Origin: Lumbricus terrestris
Taxonomy: Eukaryota > Annelida > Clitellata > Crassiclitellata > Lumbricidae
Length of the DNA stretch: 64,000 bases
NCBI GenBank assembly: GCA_949752735.1
Contig: OX457039.1
Coordinates: forward strand, 71,761,001-71,825,000
Direction of reading: 5' to 3'
Shown: one piece after another, positions 11,065-22,955 of the stretch
Numbering within the stretch: the stretch's first letter is position 1
Layout: each line of letters starts with the position of its first letter
Notes under the pieces: model-generated
Told to the model about the DNA's origin: nothing
Seen by the model: only the letters and a program-made list of their open reading frames with translations
Databases searched by the model: none
Made by a program: the position numbers and the translations under genes

Positions 11065-11545
11065 TATCGCAGAGAGACAGACACAGAAACAAAGGCAGAG
11101 ACAGACACAGAGACAGGGAACAAGACAAAGAGAGACAAAGACAGACCCACAGAGAGAGACAGACAGAGAGACAGACAGAGAGAGATACAAACAGACGGAG
11201 AGAGAAACAGAGAGAAGCAGATATATAATATATAGGCCTATATATATATTTAATATAGAAAGACAGAGAGACAGATATATACATATACATATATATAGAG
11301 AGAGAGAGAGAAGGGAGGGGAGGGAGAGAGACAGACAGAGACATAGACAGAGAGACAGTGAAAGAGAAAAATAGAGAGACTCAGTGAGAGTTAGAGAAAC
11401 AGACAGTTATAAAAACATAGATAAAGTGTAAGGGGGAGAGAGAGGCAGAAACAGACAGACAGAGGCAGACAGACTGAGACACAGACAGAGACAGACACAG
11501 ATAGAGACAGACAGATAGACAGATAGACAGATAGACAGAGAGCAT
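11065..11545. repeat. GACA/GAGA-rich array
   Basis: Imperfect CAGAGACAGACA repeats interrupted by a TATA-rich segment near 11220-11300. The end has TAGACAGATAGACAGA and, after GCATGCGACC, its inverse TCTGTCTATCTGTCTAT (11515-11590), a natural palindrome. Confidence 0.9.
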
Positions 11546-11794
11546 GCGACCGTCGCTCTCTGTCTATCTGTCTATCTGTCTGTCTCTATCTTGCGACGGA
11601 TGAGCAGATTTATACAATTGTGTATCTTGATGAATATCTGACTAATCTCTCTTTTGAGAAATCGCTCTCTATACAAATCTGCTGCAAATAGAATTGCGAC
11701 TCGATTCAGTCTTTGTATGTATGGACTAAGACGCAAACGTACAAACAGACATACAACCAGTCTAACACACGCATGCACGTATACAGAGACGGCG

Positions 11795-11798
<4 letters not shown>

Positions 11799-11835
<37 letters not shown>
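11799..11835. repeat. (AT)n repeat
   Basis: Pure alternating AT. Confidence 0.95.
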
Positions 11836-11837
<2 letters not shown>

Positions 11838-11954
11838 TATAATATATATTATGTTGAGGAGATTGTGCAGGAAGGGAATTGAAAGTGGTTGAAAGTGCAT
11901 GTCGCAATTTACGATCACCAGAGACATCTAGAATCGCTTTTTACGGTTCGGTCT

Positions 11955-12022
11955 GAACACAAAACAATGGTGAACACAAAACAATGGTGACCACAAAACA
12001 ATGGTGAACACAAAACAATGGT
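11955..12022. repeat. 17-bp minisatellite, 4 copies
   Basis: Four tandem copies of GAACACAAAACAATGGT, with one A-to-C variant in the third copy. Confidence 0.95.
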
Positions 12023-12505
12023 CATCGTCGGTGAATATAATAGAAATAAGAATCGTATTTTATGCAAAGTTAATTTTCCCGACCGATCGCGCGTTATTAT
12101 AATCTTCGGCAAATTTCATTTTATAATGAGATCGAGACTCGATCGAAAAATTCCAATTTGTTTTTTAGTTTCTCTTGTCATTATAATTGTAGGCCTATAC
12201 GGTTGAAGCTAATACCATCCGCGTCGATCAACTCGGTTCTGCTCACAACCAATCAATTTTCAATCATCGCAGTTCTTCCGTGCTTGATTGCAGCCAAGCA
12301 CGCCCTGCCTATAGGGTGTCTTTCACGGCTGCTCGGCGCCGGTTCGGAGGAACTGCGTGCAGATGTGGAACAGGATGAAGCGAGCAGCACGAATCGTGAC
12401 TGTATATGTTCTATACCCTGTTTATGTCGTTTATGCTGATGGGGTACACGAGTCAATTTTCCTAATAGTTTGACTTGTGTTCTTTGGGCATTATCATAAT
12501 AGTAA
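12023..12505. other. No recognisable gene
   Basis: Unique sequence. Short frames here have no recognisable motif. Confidence 0.45.
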
Positions 12506-12525
12506 TGATGATGATGATGATGATG

Positions 12526-12588
<63 letters not shown>

Positions 12589-12608
12589 TAAAAACTAAAT
12601 CGTAACTG

Positions 12609-12684
<76 letters not shown>

Positions 12685-12856
12685 TAGCCTTCAGGGGCAC
12701 ATTTGCACAACACACCAGGGCAGAGGACGACTAATCTGACTAATATGCTCTTAATTTAGTTTTAGTTGTGGAAAACAATTAGCACATTGTGCCTGTGTTT
12801 GTCAGGCGTTTGCACATCTGCACATGTGTTTGCACAGTTTGAAACGGAAATAAACG

Positions 12857-12919
<63 letters not shown>

Positions 12920-12920
12920 G
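12506..12920. repeat. Three (AAT)n microsatellites
   Basis: AAT runs at about 12525-12587, 12612-12683 and 12858-12919, separated by unique stretches. Downstream, GAAGTACCTCAGGGCAAAAAATAATAA (near 12967) and a diverged second version (near 13090) look like 3' ends of short retroelements with AAT tails. Confidence 0.9.
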
Positions 12921-13269
12921 ACAAACATTCTTGAAATAATAATAGTCCCTAAGGCCCTGGGGGAATGAAGTACCTCAGGGCAAAAAATAATAATAATTTT
13001 AATAATAATAAAATAATAATAATAATAATAGGGTCATTCTGGATTAGTTTTTAACCAATAGTTAGTAATGAAGTCTCTGAGCGATCCTAAATACCTCGGG
13101 GCCAAAAAAAAATAATAATTATCAAGCCGTGAGCACTGAACGCTGCCTGCCCTGACGCCTTTTTGCTTCAGTCTCTGCGGAGCATACTCTGAGCATGGTC
13201 AGACCAAGCGTGCGAGAGTCCCACGATACCTTGCATGGTCCTAGTCTGATTTAAACTTAGGAATCCACT

Positions 13270-13412
13270 CTCAGTACCATAATACAGTATTACAGTTCCA
13301 TTATAATACTAGTACCATAATAGTAGTACCATGATACTAGTACCATTATAGTAGTACCATAATAGTAGTACCATAATACTAGTACCATTATAGTAGTACC
13401 ATAATAGTAGCA
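13270..13412. repeat. 14-bp minisatellite
   Basis: About ten units of GTACCATAATAGTA with T/A and C/G variants in alternating order. Confidence 0.9.
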
Positions 13413-13640
13413 ATAGTAATAATATTAATTTCCTTTATTGTACAACCCGGTTCACAGACCGCAGCTGGTTACAGTGTTCACTGCACACTGTATATAATAG
13501 AGTTATGTAAATGAAACAATTCACAAGAACACACATCACAAATCACAAATCTTAACAATAAAAATTATATATAATAAGGCCTATACTAACAGAACAGGCG
13601 GCCTACAATTCAAAGGGCACTGCCTTTTATGCATGTACGT

Positions 13641-13830
13641 ATGCGCCTTCAAGATATCTACCTAGAAGCCCTCCCGACTACAGCGCGGACACTGAATTGA
13701 AGTTTAACGTCAAATCGCATGAGCAATTACGAACGAAGGTCTTGTTCCCTACGTGGCGACTTGAGGTGGATTCGAACCTGCAACCATCCGTCTGCAATGC
13801 ATCGAACATACTCACTACACCACCGCGCTC
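13641..13830 (-). mobile_element. tRNA-derived SINE (diverged copy)
   Basis: On the minus strand the element starts with a tRNA-like head: GCGCGGTGGTGTAGTGAG (A-box region), and the B-box GGTTCGAATCC at about 13769-13779. The body (CGCATGAGCAATTACGAACG..., GACTACAGCGCGGACAC on the plus strand) matches the copies at 38199-38396 and 43561-43785. The 3' end (plus-strand left) has lost most of the LINE-like tail. This is the oldest-looking of the three copies. Confidence 0.8.
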
Positions 13831-13909
13831 AACATAATATGATATGTAGTGCAAGTCCAAAGCCTGGATAAATGAGGAGGGTCACCTTTATCATTTGTTC
13901 CATGACACA

Positions 13910-14635
13910 ACGGTGTAAAAATCAAGCTGCACTTTAAGGTCTTGAACTTAATTAACCAGTGGGTCTATTATTTTTCATAGATTTTTATTTCTAAACGGAT
14001 GTCGGTGCAGCAGCAGTTGACAATCGCATCTTTTATGAATAAGTCGCCTAACCTTTGAAAAGCAATGTATATATAGTTACATCTCGTGAGGACCTCGTTT
14101 GGTTACCCGCTGGTTACTTTTAAAAAGGTGTAATGAGAAACTTTTCCTCTACAATTAGTGTCGCTGTCTTTGCTTCTTCAACACATTTACAGATTCAAAG
14201 AGACTTGAATGAGAAATGGAGTCGCACCGAACTGAACCAAAACCACGAGTACAACTATTTTATCAGTTCACACGTCGTGGGTCTTGGGTGGATATAAGTG
14301 ATGCTTTCAACTACGAACTATGATGTATACTAGGGCATAGTGACAAGAAAGGATTATGTTTGGCATATATTAATTTGTTGCTCCTATCTATAGGATAGTG
14401 TCTGGTATAGAAATTTTGTTTCTGACATGCTGCTTAACTTTGCCGCCATGGCCCTGAAGTTATTCAAGAATACCGCACTATTAAGCATTGCATTAACACT
14501 GCTGAAATTTGACTATTTTCTTATCTGAAGTAGTAATTAGGCCTAAAAATAGAAATATGGGGATATTGTGAGCCACATTTTATGGCACGGCAGGTGAATT
14601 TGTTTGGCAATTCCGACATCTATGAGCTACAAACA
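13910..14635. other. No recognisable gene
   Basis: Unique AT-rich sequence; no supportable feature. Confidence 0.5.
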
Positions 14636-14812
14636 AGGGGTCGTCCATAAACGACGTCATGCACTTTAGGGCGATCCCCTTTGACCCCTCGTCACACGTT
14701 AAAACAAAAGTCACATGAAATCTATAGCAATGGACCGTCACAAATCGTCATAGATGTGTGACCACAGACCTCTCCCCCTCCAGTTACATAACGTCATTTA
14801 TGGGTGGTCCCT
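14636..14812. mobile_element. Small MITE (~177 bp) with GGGTCGTCCATAAA-type termini
   Basis: AGGGGTCGTCCATAAACGAC at the left is matched by an inverted ACGTCATTTATGGGTGGTCCCT at the right, giving termini of about 25 bp with a few mismatches. I see no clear target duplication, so I do not assign a superfamily. It has no coding capacity. Confidence 0.7.
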
Positions 14813-14969
14813 ATGCATTATTCTAACTTTAAAAAATGGAAAAAATCATTAAGGTTGAAAAAACCTTGTAGTCCTTAATTACGCTTCACAAAATGTTCAT
14901 ATGCTGACAATGCGTTTCACTCATAATATATAGTTCACTCACTTTTTGTGGTAGGTCTATATTTGACCA

Positions 14970-16110
14970 TGTTTTTTAGGGATCCGCGCTTTGTTCGAAT
15001 GTGGCCTTCTCTATAAGCTCTTTCTCACAAACTGACCTTGCTGCGTCTGTAAGACTGTAACAACTTGTGGCAATGGCATGTTTCAAGATCTAACATACTG
15101 CCAATTTTGATGGATTCCTGAAGGTCATTTTTCTTAAACTTGCAAGTTATTGGAGGTTCAAGTCTGGAAAAATCCAACCTGTTAACTGGAACACAGTAAA
15201 CAGTGGCTTCTAAATTCAGTTTTGGGATTGTGAATGTCCTAGTATAACTTGAAATGCTAATAGACAGCGATCTGTTTCCCTTGTTTTTTTAATTTGTCTG
15301 GCTACCAGTTCTGCATGTGTTTTTCATCAATCATTATATTCACTTAAGCATTTTCTGGGCAACCATAGTAGCCATTCTTTTGAATTCATTCATTAAAAAC
15401 CTTTCTCTCTAGGTATGGTAGGGAGCTTGATAAAAATAATGATGAACAAATAATATATGTCGTAACGTCAACTCATTGAAATGGGACATGCAGATGAACC
15501 ACTGTCTTGCATGTAACTCCAGCTTTCTTATTCCATTGTTCCAGCCATGCATTCTTGTATTTACCGCCGTTCCATCACAGCTAACAGCTATTATTGAACT
15601 GAAAGAAATATCATTGGGCAAATGAGACAAGAAGTCATGCATTGCTTCAAAAATTCCTGCGGTTAATCCACCACTTGGTGAGATATGCCCTGTTCTCGAA
15701 TCAAACATGCATGCTCTTCCATTATTTGATATTTATGACCGGAAACACAGTACTACAGTTATATCTGTCCCAACATCAAAATACAATGCTGCAGCTTCAC
15801 GTTTTTTGTCCTCTTCCATCGGATAATGTTTTACGAAAGCTTTCTTTCTCTCTTCTCGCAATCTGTCAGTAGCTGAAGTCGTCAGTAGTCACAATGTCAT
15901 AGTCCACAAGTAGACCTACTTCTGTTGCAAGTGCAGCACCGACTGCATTGCAGAAACTATATCTGTCACATTCCCTTGACGAAGCTGGAGTGACTGATGT
16001 AGCGAGAGCATGTTTCTCCTTCAGATTGCATGTAAACATAAATTATTCTGACGCTGTGGAATCGGAGTCAACGGTATCACAGCTGGAATAATTGTCTGGA
16101 GTATCATCTA
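14970..16110 (-). pseudogene. Degenerate repeat-associated protein of unknown function (CDGTAVNT / NELxLRH type)
   Basis: Reading down the minus strand from about 16110, several frames chain into one protein-like series: CDRYSFCNAVGAALATEVG, LREERKKAFVKHYPMEEDK, ALYFDVGTDITVV, GHISPSGGLTAGI, the distinctive AVSCDGTAVNTRMHGWN, and WFICMSHFNELTLRHIL. Below about 15300 come weaker matches such as LKHAIATSCYSLTDAA. At least one frameshift (near 15870) and one TAA (about 15735) break it. I recall this arrangement from multicopy uncharacterised invertebrate proteins that behave like transposon-encoded genes, but I cannot name the family securely. It is a decayed fossil. Confidence 0.6.
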
Positions 16111-16427
16111 TACTTTACAATTACACAGTCCTTGAGGTTTATAATACTTCTTATAATTATTCTCTTTTCTTATAAGTATTCTCTTTCTTGTCTCTTTCTT
16201 TTCTGTCTGTTTTTCCATGACCAGCGTTCTCTTGTTTGCACAGTGCGTTTTTTGCCATGGTTTGCAGTCGCGAAAGTAGACTAAACTTCAGGTGCTTGGC
16301 GGCAAAGTTATAGATGCAATAAATTTGATGCAATTTTTCTTCAGTTCTTTCATTTAGGACCTGGAGCAACCTTTTAAGTTATGCCAAAGTTCATTTTAAA
16401 CGAAAACATATTTCTTGCTATACCCTA

Positions 16428-16856
16428 ATGTATATGTATGTGTGTATGTATGTATGTATGTATGTATGTATGTATGTATGTATGTATGTATGTATGTATG
16501 CATGCATGCATGCATGCATGCATGCATGCATGCATGCATGCATGCATGTATGTATGTATGTATGTATGTATGTATGTATGTATGCATGCACGCACGCACG
16601 CACGCACGCACGCACGTATGTATGTATGTATGTATGTATGTATGCATGCATGCATGCATGCATGCATGCATGCATGTATGTATGTATGTATGTATGTATG
16701 TATGTATGTATGTATGTATGTATGTATGTATGTATGCATGCATGCATGTACGTACGTATGTATGTATGTATGTATGTATGTATGTATGTATGTATGTATG
16801 TATGTATGTATGTATGTATTTATGTATGTATGCATGCATGTATGTATGCATGTATC
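16428..16856. repeat. (TATG)n / (GCAT)n / (CACG)n tetranucleotide array
   Basis: About 430 bases of TATG repeats with internal blocks of GCAT and CGCA that differ by single transitions and are themselves expanded. Every frame on both strands is open, which is a repeat artefact. Confidence 0.97.
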
Positions 16857-16901
16857 ACATAGTCGAAAAGGCTCTATACTTTGTCTTATATGTACGTTTG
16901 T

Positions 16902-17155
16902 CAGTGTCGTAGCCAAAGGGGTTTCGGGGGGTTAACCCCTCCCCATTGGCTTAGAAAAAGTTTTTTAAAAGGTCGTTTATCCACTTAAATAAGAAAAAAC
17001 AGAACAATTGTTTGAAGTAACAATTGTTTTTCTTAATTTATTCCCTTTGTTACTTTATTCCCTTTTCATTTACTGTAATACTGTTGGGTTGGTGTCAGGA
17101 AGGGCATACGGTCAGGCCATAACCCCTTCATCATAAATTCCTGGCTACGCCACTG
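16902..17155. mobile_element. hAT MITE (254 bp) with 8-bp target duplication
   Basis: The ends CAGTGTCGTAGCCA and TGGCTACGCCACTG are inverted repeats with one mismatch. ACGTTTGT directly flanks both sides (16894-16901 and 17156-17163). The CAGTG terminus plus the 8-bp duplication identifies hAT. The interior is GC-rich at both ends and AT-rich in the middle, and non-coding. Confidence 0.92.
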
Positions 17156-17189
17156 ACGTTTGTACCGTTTTTGCATGTACAATAAATAT

Positions 17190-17300
17190 ACAGGGTGGGC
17201 CAGTATGACTGCAACTAGTTTGAATGGATATAACTTGAACAATAATTAATTATTGTTAGCCGAATATCGTGCCCAATACACTAAATTTAAAGTAACACAT
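17190..17300. mobile_element. Single Tc1/mariner-type terminus
   Basis: TACAGGGTGGGCCAG followed by ...TTGAATGGATATAACTTGAAC has the TA-CAGGGTG form of mariner ends seen at 26336 and 59052. No opposite terminus is found nearby, so this is a truncated copy. Confidence 0.5.
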
Positions 17301-17405
17301 ACATACATGTACATAATAATTATATACTTATAACAGTGATGATAGACATACAAACTAAACTAAGACAGAGACGGAGCAATCAGTTAATTGGGTTGAATTC
17401 TTATT

Positions 17406-17511
17406 TTATGCTTTTGTGATGTGTCTGTAAAGAACCCTCGAGATAAAGTTCCGATCATCTTTGCACGGAAATTGCGGCGAATTTCCCACCAAGACACGAA
17501 ATCTGACAGAA
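17406..17511 (-). pseudogene. LINE reverse transcriptase, last ~35 codons
   Basis: The minus frame ends FPCKDDRNFISRVLYRH and stops. It matches the C-terminus of the LINE at 33445-34260 (LPTKDDRHYISRVLYK). The large hAT element at 17520-21352 is inserted just 5' of this segment, within LINE-derived sequence. Confidence 0.65.
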
Positions 17512-17989
17512 GAAGCCATCAAGGGCGGATCCAGGAATTTTCGAAGGGGGGGGCCAAAAAATTTTTGGGCTGGAGTCGGAAATTTTTTCGTTGATCTTTC
17601 GCCGAAAAATCTGATGAACTTTTTTAGTGGTTTTTGGCCGAAACCAGAGTTTAATTTAGCCCCCACCTCTGGGGGAATTGAGGTTTTCGGAGGGGTAGAT
17701 AATTGACCGTCTGAAGACAATCATGAGGCGCGCAGCGCCGATAGTGGTAGGGGAGGGGTGTGGGGAGGGGATATGCCCCTCCCCACTAGAAACTTTTTGA
17801 ATTTTCACATTGCAATGGTAGCATTTTAAGCTGTTATCTTAACAAATTAGCTGTACTTTTCAGTGCTTGTAAGAGTGCCATAAGGTCTCAATAAATATAG
17901 ACTTTACTTAAAAACTTCTTTCTCGAAAACTAGATGTTCTTTTTTAAGTAATCCGCCGGAAATCTTCAAAAAGGGTGTTCAATTTTCCT

Positions 17990-18545
17990 TCCCAAAACAC
18001 TGATGAAATTTTTTGGTCATCCGTGCGAAATCTTAAAAAAGGTGTTTAATTTTTCGTCTAAAAAGAGTGATGACTTTTTACTCATCCATGCGAAATTTTC
18101 AAAAAAGGTGTTTAATTTCGCATCCCAAAAAACTGATGACTTGTTGTAGTAATCCCTGCGAAATCTTAAAAAAGGTGTTTAATTTTTCGTCTAAAAGGAG
18201 TGATGACTTTTTAGTCTCCCGTGCGAAATTTTCAAAAAAAGGTGTTCAATTTAGAATTAAAAAACTGATGACTTTTTGTAGTCATCCGTGCGAAATCTTA
18301 AAAAAGGTGTTTAATTTTTCGTCTAAAAAGAGTGATGACTTTTTATTCTTCCGTGCGAAATTATCAAAAAAGGTGTTTAATTTCGCATCCCAAAAAACTG
18401 ATGACTTGTTGTAGTCATCCCTGCGAAATCTTAAAAAAGGTGTTTAATTTTTCGTCTGAAAGGAGTGATGACTTTTTAGTCTCCCGTGCGAAAGTTTCAA
18501 AAAAGGTGTTCAATTTAGCATCCCAAAAACTGATGACTTTTTAAG
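17990..18545. repeat. Alternating ~60-bp minisatellite inside the hAT element
   Basis: Units follow the pattern CTGATGACTTTTT...TCATCCGTGCGAAATCTTAAAAAAGGTGTTTAATTT...; two unit types alternate (TTTTTCGTCTAAAAAGAG and TTCGCATCCCAAAAAAC), so the true period is about 120 bases. The frames over it encode only the repeat. Confidence 0.9.
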
Positions 18546-18581
18546 ACTAGAATAAATAAAATACTTCCGGTACGTGACTTT

Positions 18582-18640
18582 TTGGCGCCGCCGTTTTGGC
18601 GCCGCCGTTTTGGCGCCGCCGTTTTGTCGCCGCCATTGCG
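18582..18640. repeat. GGCGCCGCCGTTTT array, inverted partner at 20961-21052
   Basis: Three to four tandem TTTTGGCGCCGCCG units here are mirrored by CGGCGGCGCCAAAA-type units at 20961-21052 in opposite orientation. They flank the central part of the hAT element symmetrically, like subterminal repeats or the remains of a nested foldback element. Confidence 0.85.
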
Positions 18641-19294
18641 CTATAACATTTGCGTTTTGCAGTCTATTTCCGGTTCAGTGTATACGACGCGTGAAACAAA
18701 TTGACGAAATCCTTGCTGAAATAGAAAGTGAATGTACGGCTTGTTGTTGCGTTAATTGAGGCTGGATCGATGAAAATATTCCTGGTTTAATTGGAGCTGG
18801 ATTTATTAAGCGAACGCATGAGAAATGGAAGATATGATCAAGAAAAGAACGCTTGAGATTTGTAAGCTCGATGAAGAGTCTTTTAAATGCGAAAAAGCGG
18901 CGGGAGTTCCGACGAATGCTTGAACAATTGAAGCTGAAAGGAGATTTTTTGCCGGCGAAATAGAAGCTGGATTTTTTAAACAAATGCTTTATTTAATAAC
19001 AAATTATAAGACATGTGAGGTAGCAGATTAATAAAGTACAAGCGATCAAAGCAGAGGATGTCACATCGAATGATTGAAAAAACAGGCCCTCCAAAGAGAG
19101 AAAGTCCCGCTAAGACTGGGCCTATTTAGCTTAGTATAGAAATAAGAACTTTAAGATGACATAAGATTTTAGCACGATAGATCGAGGAAATACAGACTTT
19201 AGTGACAACAATGAATATGGTGTATTAAAGACAAAAGCGACAGTTCTTTTAAAAAGTCCATTGTTTTGAAATGTCCATAATTGCAATTATAATA

Positions 19295-20310
19295 AAAAGG
19301 TGTGCAACTGCAAATGTCTGCCAACACTAAAGAAGGTGTGCAATTGCCAATTTTTGCCAACACTAAAGAAGGTGTCCAATTGCCAATTTCTGCCAACACT
19401 AAAGAAGGTGTGCAAATGCCAATTTTTGCCAACACTTAAAAAGGTGTGTAATTGCCAATTTTTTAGAAACCTAAACAAATCCATTGGTTCGAATTGTTCA
19501 TTATTGCAATTGTAATATAAAGGTGTCCCACTGCAAATGTGTGCCAACAGTAAAGAAGGTGTGCAATTGCCAATTTCTGCCAACACTAAAGAAGGTGTGC
19601 TATGGCCAATTTTTTAGAAACCTAAAGAAATCCATTGGTTCGAATTGTTCATTATTGCAATTATAATATAAAGGTGTCCCACTGCAAATGTTTGCCAACA
19701 GTAAAGAAGGTGTGCAATTGCCAATTTTTGCCAACACTAAAAAAGGAGTGTAATTGCCAATTTTTTAGAAACCTAAACAAATCCATTGGTTCGAATTGTT
19801 CATTATTGCAATTGTAATATAAAGGTGTGCAAGTAAAATAATGATGCTTTAAAGCACACTGCTGTTGTACAAAAAAGTTGTGCAATTGCACACCTTCTTT
19901 AGTGTTGGCACACATTTGCAGTGGGACACCTTTTTATTATAATTGCAATAATGAACAATTCGAACCATTGGATTTGTTTAGGTTTCGCAAAAATTGGCAA
20001 TTACACACCTTCTTTAGTGTTGGCAAAAATTGGCAATTGCACACCTTCTTTAGTGTTGGCAAAAATTGGCCATAGCACACCTTCTTTAGTGTTGGCAAAA
20101 ATTGGCAATTGCACACCTTCTTTAGTGTTGGCAAAAATTGGCCATAGCACACCTTCTTTAGTGTTGGCAAAAATTGGCCATAGCACACCTTCTTTAGTGT
20201 TGGCAAAAATTGGCAATTGCACACCTTCTTTAGTGTTGGCACACATTTGCAGTGGGACACCTTTTTATTATAATTGCAATAATGAACAATTCGAACCAAT
20301 GGTAAATTAC
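19295..20310. repeat. Large inverted satellite (head-to-head 33-34-bp arrays)
   Basis: From 19295 to about 19830 the unit AAGAAGGTGTGCAATTGCCAA...TTGCCAACACTA runs in one orientation, with ~150-bp higher-order units containing AATCCATTGGTTCGAATTGT. From about 19878 to 20310 the same satellite runs in the opposite orientation, ending in the complementary CAATTCGAACCAATGG. About 50 bases separate the arms. The structure could fold into a long imperfect hairpin. Frames on both strands encode repeated peptides only. Confidence 0.93.
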
Positions 20311-21360
20311 TTCTAAAGGGAGGACAATGATATTTTGGCTAGTTTTAACTGTACGTAAGTGCTTCTACAAATGCACAAATTCGATTACAAATGCACATTT
20401 TGTGTATAGCTGCACGTTAAAAAAGCCCTGCCGGGTACCCGGCTAATGTTCTAATATAGCGGCAGTTTTCTGATTTTATTGAATGCCAGATACGATTGCA
20501 ACAATTATTATTCAAAAGCTTAACTACATGTACATCATGTGACCACATTGACTATAGGCCTACTCACTGCCATACCATATAACAATTAAGGAAGTTTTAT
20601 TACATTTCGACAAAAAATACTTAACATCAGATTTTTGAACACAGACAAACATACTTTTGCTTAAATCGGAGTTGGATTGTTCATCAATGCAACGCCAGTT
20701 TAAGGAAGAACATTTTCAGCAATCCAGCTCCAATGAAATTTAATTGTGGTATTACCTAATACGAATAAAAACCAGCTTTGACCCTTTCAGATCAAGTGAG
20801 GAGTGTACGTCGAACATACATTCTGAGCTATTTCGGGCATAACTTTTGAACGGCGTGGAATATCATCACAAAATTTAACTCAAAATGTGCGTAAATGAAC
20901 CGCCTAAAATTACCTACAATTTGATAATTTTTATACTTTAGAATGAGGGAGAAAAAAATTCCGGCGCCAAAACGTCCGGCGCCAAAACGGCGGTGCCAAA
21001 ACGGCGGCGCCAAAAAGTCCGGCGCCAAAACGGCGGCGCCAAAACGTCCTGCTTCGCGAATAACATACATTCCATGCCATAAATCATAGTTGGATACTGT
21101 TGAAAGATTGTTTCATTTCGATGCTTTATATAAAGACAATGCAATTGCGTGAGAGACTTAGATTGGATTTTAATTACATTTACACAGTATTTTTATTATA
21201 GGTTTTAATTACATTTATACATTAATTCTCCTGTGCATGACTGACACCCTGAAATTTTTTTGCTCCACCATGGATGGGGGGGGCCACGTCCCATGGTGAT
21301 TTGAAATGGGGGGGGCCATGGCCGGATTGGCCCCCCCCTGGATCCGCCCTTGGAAGCCAT

Positions 21361-22380
21361 GATACAATATACATCACATAGTGGCTCAACATCTCAGCCA
21401 TGAGATTAGTCTCATGTTTCGTGCATGTTCTAAGCGCATCTTCATATTATGTTTTATTTATGTGGCTGGCTAATCTCATTTCCTCATATTTTATGGCTCT
21501 CGTCTGCATCCTACATCCGCCGTCAACAGACAACTCCGATATAATATTATAATATTTTGTCTGCTTCTGTTTTTATCAGCGATGCAGTAATTATTTTTAT
21601 ATTTTTATGGATGTCATCGCGAGTCAACTCGTCCGGCTTTCAACGGCAATAATCAGCCAGAAGGTCATTGGACGATCGGGGGAGGGGGGGTGATAAGGGG
21701 GTGCGGGGAGCGACACTGTGTAGGCAGAGGAGGGACAGATGAGGGGCAGAGGGGGGCAGGCAGCGACGGCCGGAGAGACAGAGGCCATTAGTGGGTCTTG
21801 TTGATTCAGTCGCTCATTAGTTAGTGTGTGTGGCAGTCGAGCGTCCAACAGCACGGTCAAGCTGTTGTTACCATATTTGATTCGACTCGGGTCGGCCTAT
21901 CTGATTGGCAAGGGCTGATAGACAGATAGATAGACAGAGACACAGAGATAGATGATAGTGACACAGAGAGAGGCAGACAAAGACAGACACACAGAGAGAG
22001 AGAGGTATAGAGGTAGAGAGGTAGAGAGACCTATCTGGGGCCAGGCAGATGGATCGAGTGCATTTACCTCATTGACATTTGACACAAGTTACTCATAAAT
22101 TATAAGTTTATATTATAATATCGTCAGTGAAATCGTCGTTTCTTACTCGACAGACGGAAGAAGGATTTCAGTTTCAGTGTCACACACGATTTCGTCTTCT
22201 CTCTCAAGTTTGAGTTGAACACACGCGATGTATACGCTCTGGATTTTAACTGTGGTTATTAATTATCGACGCATCGCTGTAACGAACTAGGAAGCAGCCT
22301 TCAATTCGTCAGATTGTAGGGACAGAAGTAGGACAGGAGGAGGAGGAGGAGGAGGATGGGAGGGAGGAGAAGGGAGGAGG
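21361..22380. other. No gene recognised; GACA-rich patch at 21915-22040
   Basis: Mixed unique sequence that is relatively GC- and CpG-rich between 21600 and 21900, then GACA/GAGA repeats and a GGAGGA run at 22336-22380. It could be 5' flank of the PDE4 exon downstream, but I see no definite promoter element. Confidence 0.4.
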
Positions 22381-22629
22381 GAGGGGATGTGTTTGAAGAG
22401 TACACATTATAGACACAGCGTTGTCGTTTGCGTCACTGATGGGCGTGTCTTGCTGATCGAATCAATTCTTGTCCTTATTGTCGACACTCTCTCTGTCTCA
22501 CACGCAAATTCACGCTGCGCTGAACGGCAGACACGCTTCGCTGATCCGACAAGGATTTTGCTGCTGCTATGAGTAAGTGTGGCGGCGGCTGTGACTGTGG
22601 CGTGGCGGTTGGTCTGCGTAACTCCATAC

Positions 22630-22665
<36 letters not shown>

Positions 22666-22718
22666 TCTGTATATATATCTACTGTATATATATCTATCTA
22701 CTGTATATATACTGAAAT

Positions 22719-22725
22719 ATATACA

Positions 22726-22762
<37 letters not shown>

Positions 22763-22955
22763 GAAGGCGAAAAGAGGAAACGAAGAAGAATCGAGAGTTG
22801 TCATCTCACAGTTCATGTGTCTTGCATTTGGATTTATATGACGACGATCGACTGACAAAATGATGATGAACGACATTTACAGAAGACGAGTGGCGTCTGT
22901 GTGATCGTCGTCGTGCGGTGGTTGTGGTTGTGTTGAGCCTCAGATCATCATTTTG
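22719..22955 (+). promoter_or_regulatory. Candidate 5' leader of the PDE4 first exon
   Basis: Between a (TA)n tract ending at about 22759 and the ATG at 22956 lies a CpG-containing stretch of about 200 bases. It has an in-frame TGA (22902-22904) upstream of the ATG and no acceptor-like site that I can see. This is what a first exon's 5' UTR should look like. The transcription start is not visible, and the TATA-like repeat is probably only a microsatellite. Inference only. Confidence 0.35.

Larger units (their letters stand above)
17520..21352. mobile_element. Large non-autonomous hAT-type element (3.8 kb) built of minisatellites
   Basis: Perfect 16-bp inverted termini CAAGGGCGGATCCAGG lie at 17520-17535 and 21337-21352. 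They are flanked by the exact direct duplication GAAGCCAT at 17512-17519 and 21353-21360, the hAT signature. Both arms continue with G-rich or C-rich subterminal runs (GGGGGGGGCC). No transposase or other long unique frame is present inside. The interior is a series of tandem arrays: 17990-18545, a GGCGCCGCCGTTTT array and its inverse copy, and a large inverted satellite. It was presumably mobilised in trans. Confidence 0.88.

Noticed and set aside
16415..16935. Several 150-165-codon frames on both strands
   Set aside because: All derive from the TATG/GCAT array.
22387..22572. Upstream exon ending ...CTATGA|GTAAGT
   Set aside because: The donor looks good, but the phase compatible with the UCR1 exon has no ATG and a stop at 22454; the other frame stops exactly at the junction.
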